A model generated the notes under the pieces. It saw only the letters and a program-made list of their open reading frames with translations, did not search any database and was not told where the DNA came from. A program made the translations under genes and the position numbers. Positions 4,702 to 6,240 of a stretch of DNA of 6,240 nucleotides are shown here, one piece after another (within the stretch, counting starts at the first letter, position 1; each line of letters opens with the position of its first letter). Source of the stretch: Candidatus Eiseniibacteriota bacterium (GTDB taxonomy: Bacteria; Eisenbacteria; RBG-16-71-46); NCBI GenBank assembly GCA_021414165.1, contig JAIOPA010000030.1:1-6240 (forward strand), in the 5' to 3' direction.

Positions 4702-6240
<1,539 letters not shown>

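Overview
The window is one co-directional (+ strand) block of the bacterial translation/transcription core: the 3' part of tuf (EF-Tu), rpmG (L33), tRNA-Trp(CCA), secE, nusG, rplK (L11), an unrecognised 67-codon gene, rplA (L1), rplJ (L10), rplL (L7/L12) and the first 514 codons of rpoB (RNA polymerase beta). This tuf-rpmG-trnW-secE-nusG-rplKAJL-rpoB order is conserved in very many bacteria, so the host is a bacterium. It is GC-rich with strong G/C preference at third codon positions. The RpoB N-terminus (LQIPNLLEVQLKSF) and EF-Tu sequence suggest a non-proteobacterial diderm, perhaps near the FCB/Gemmatimonadota/Eisenbacteria neighbourhood. That placement is a weak inference by eye, not a phylogeny.

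Layout. 1-663: EF-Tu from the end of domain 1 to its stop. 706-855: a 49-aa zinc-ribbon L33. 856-1048: 193 non-coding bases holding a hairpin (877-912) and a ~119-bp imperfect palindrome built around a perfect 16-bp palindrome (924-1042). 1049-1124: tRNA-Trp with encoded CCA. 1141-1161: a tight 9-bp hairpin. 1186-1970: secE and nusG. 1990-2415: rplK. 2416-2892: the least ordinary part, where rplK and rplA, usually near neighbours, are separated by 477 bases. These comprise a foldable 134-nt spacer, a small acidic protein gene (2550-2753) and a second foldable 139-nt spacer ending at the rplA ribosome binding site. 2893-4133: rplA and rplJ, separated by only 8 bases, so no L10-type leader fits between them. 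4134-4216: spacer with a GC hairpin. 4217-4597: rplL. 4598-4698: spacer with a very strong hairpin. 4699 to the end: rpoB, starting at TTG and ending just after the rifampicin-resistance cluster.

How it works together: EF-Tu, L33, L11, L1, L10 and L12 serve the ribosome and its GTPase-associated centre. tRNA-Trp supplies elongation, SecE is part of the SecYEG translocon, and NusG couples RNA polymerase (RpoB) to translation or Rho. No convincing sigma70 promoter was seen inside the window, and genes are separated mostly by short spacers with good Shine-Dalgarno (SD) sequences. This fits a long polycistronic unit tuned after transcription by RNA hairpins. The observations most worth checking are the small gene and its two structured spacers, the missing L10 leader, the Asn at the RpoB position equivalent to E. 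coli His526, and the palindromic element beside tRNA-Trp. All RNA folds here were found by eye as complementary segments and have not been energy-minimised.
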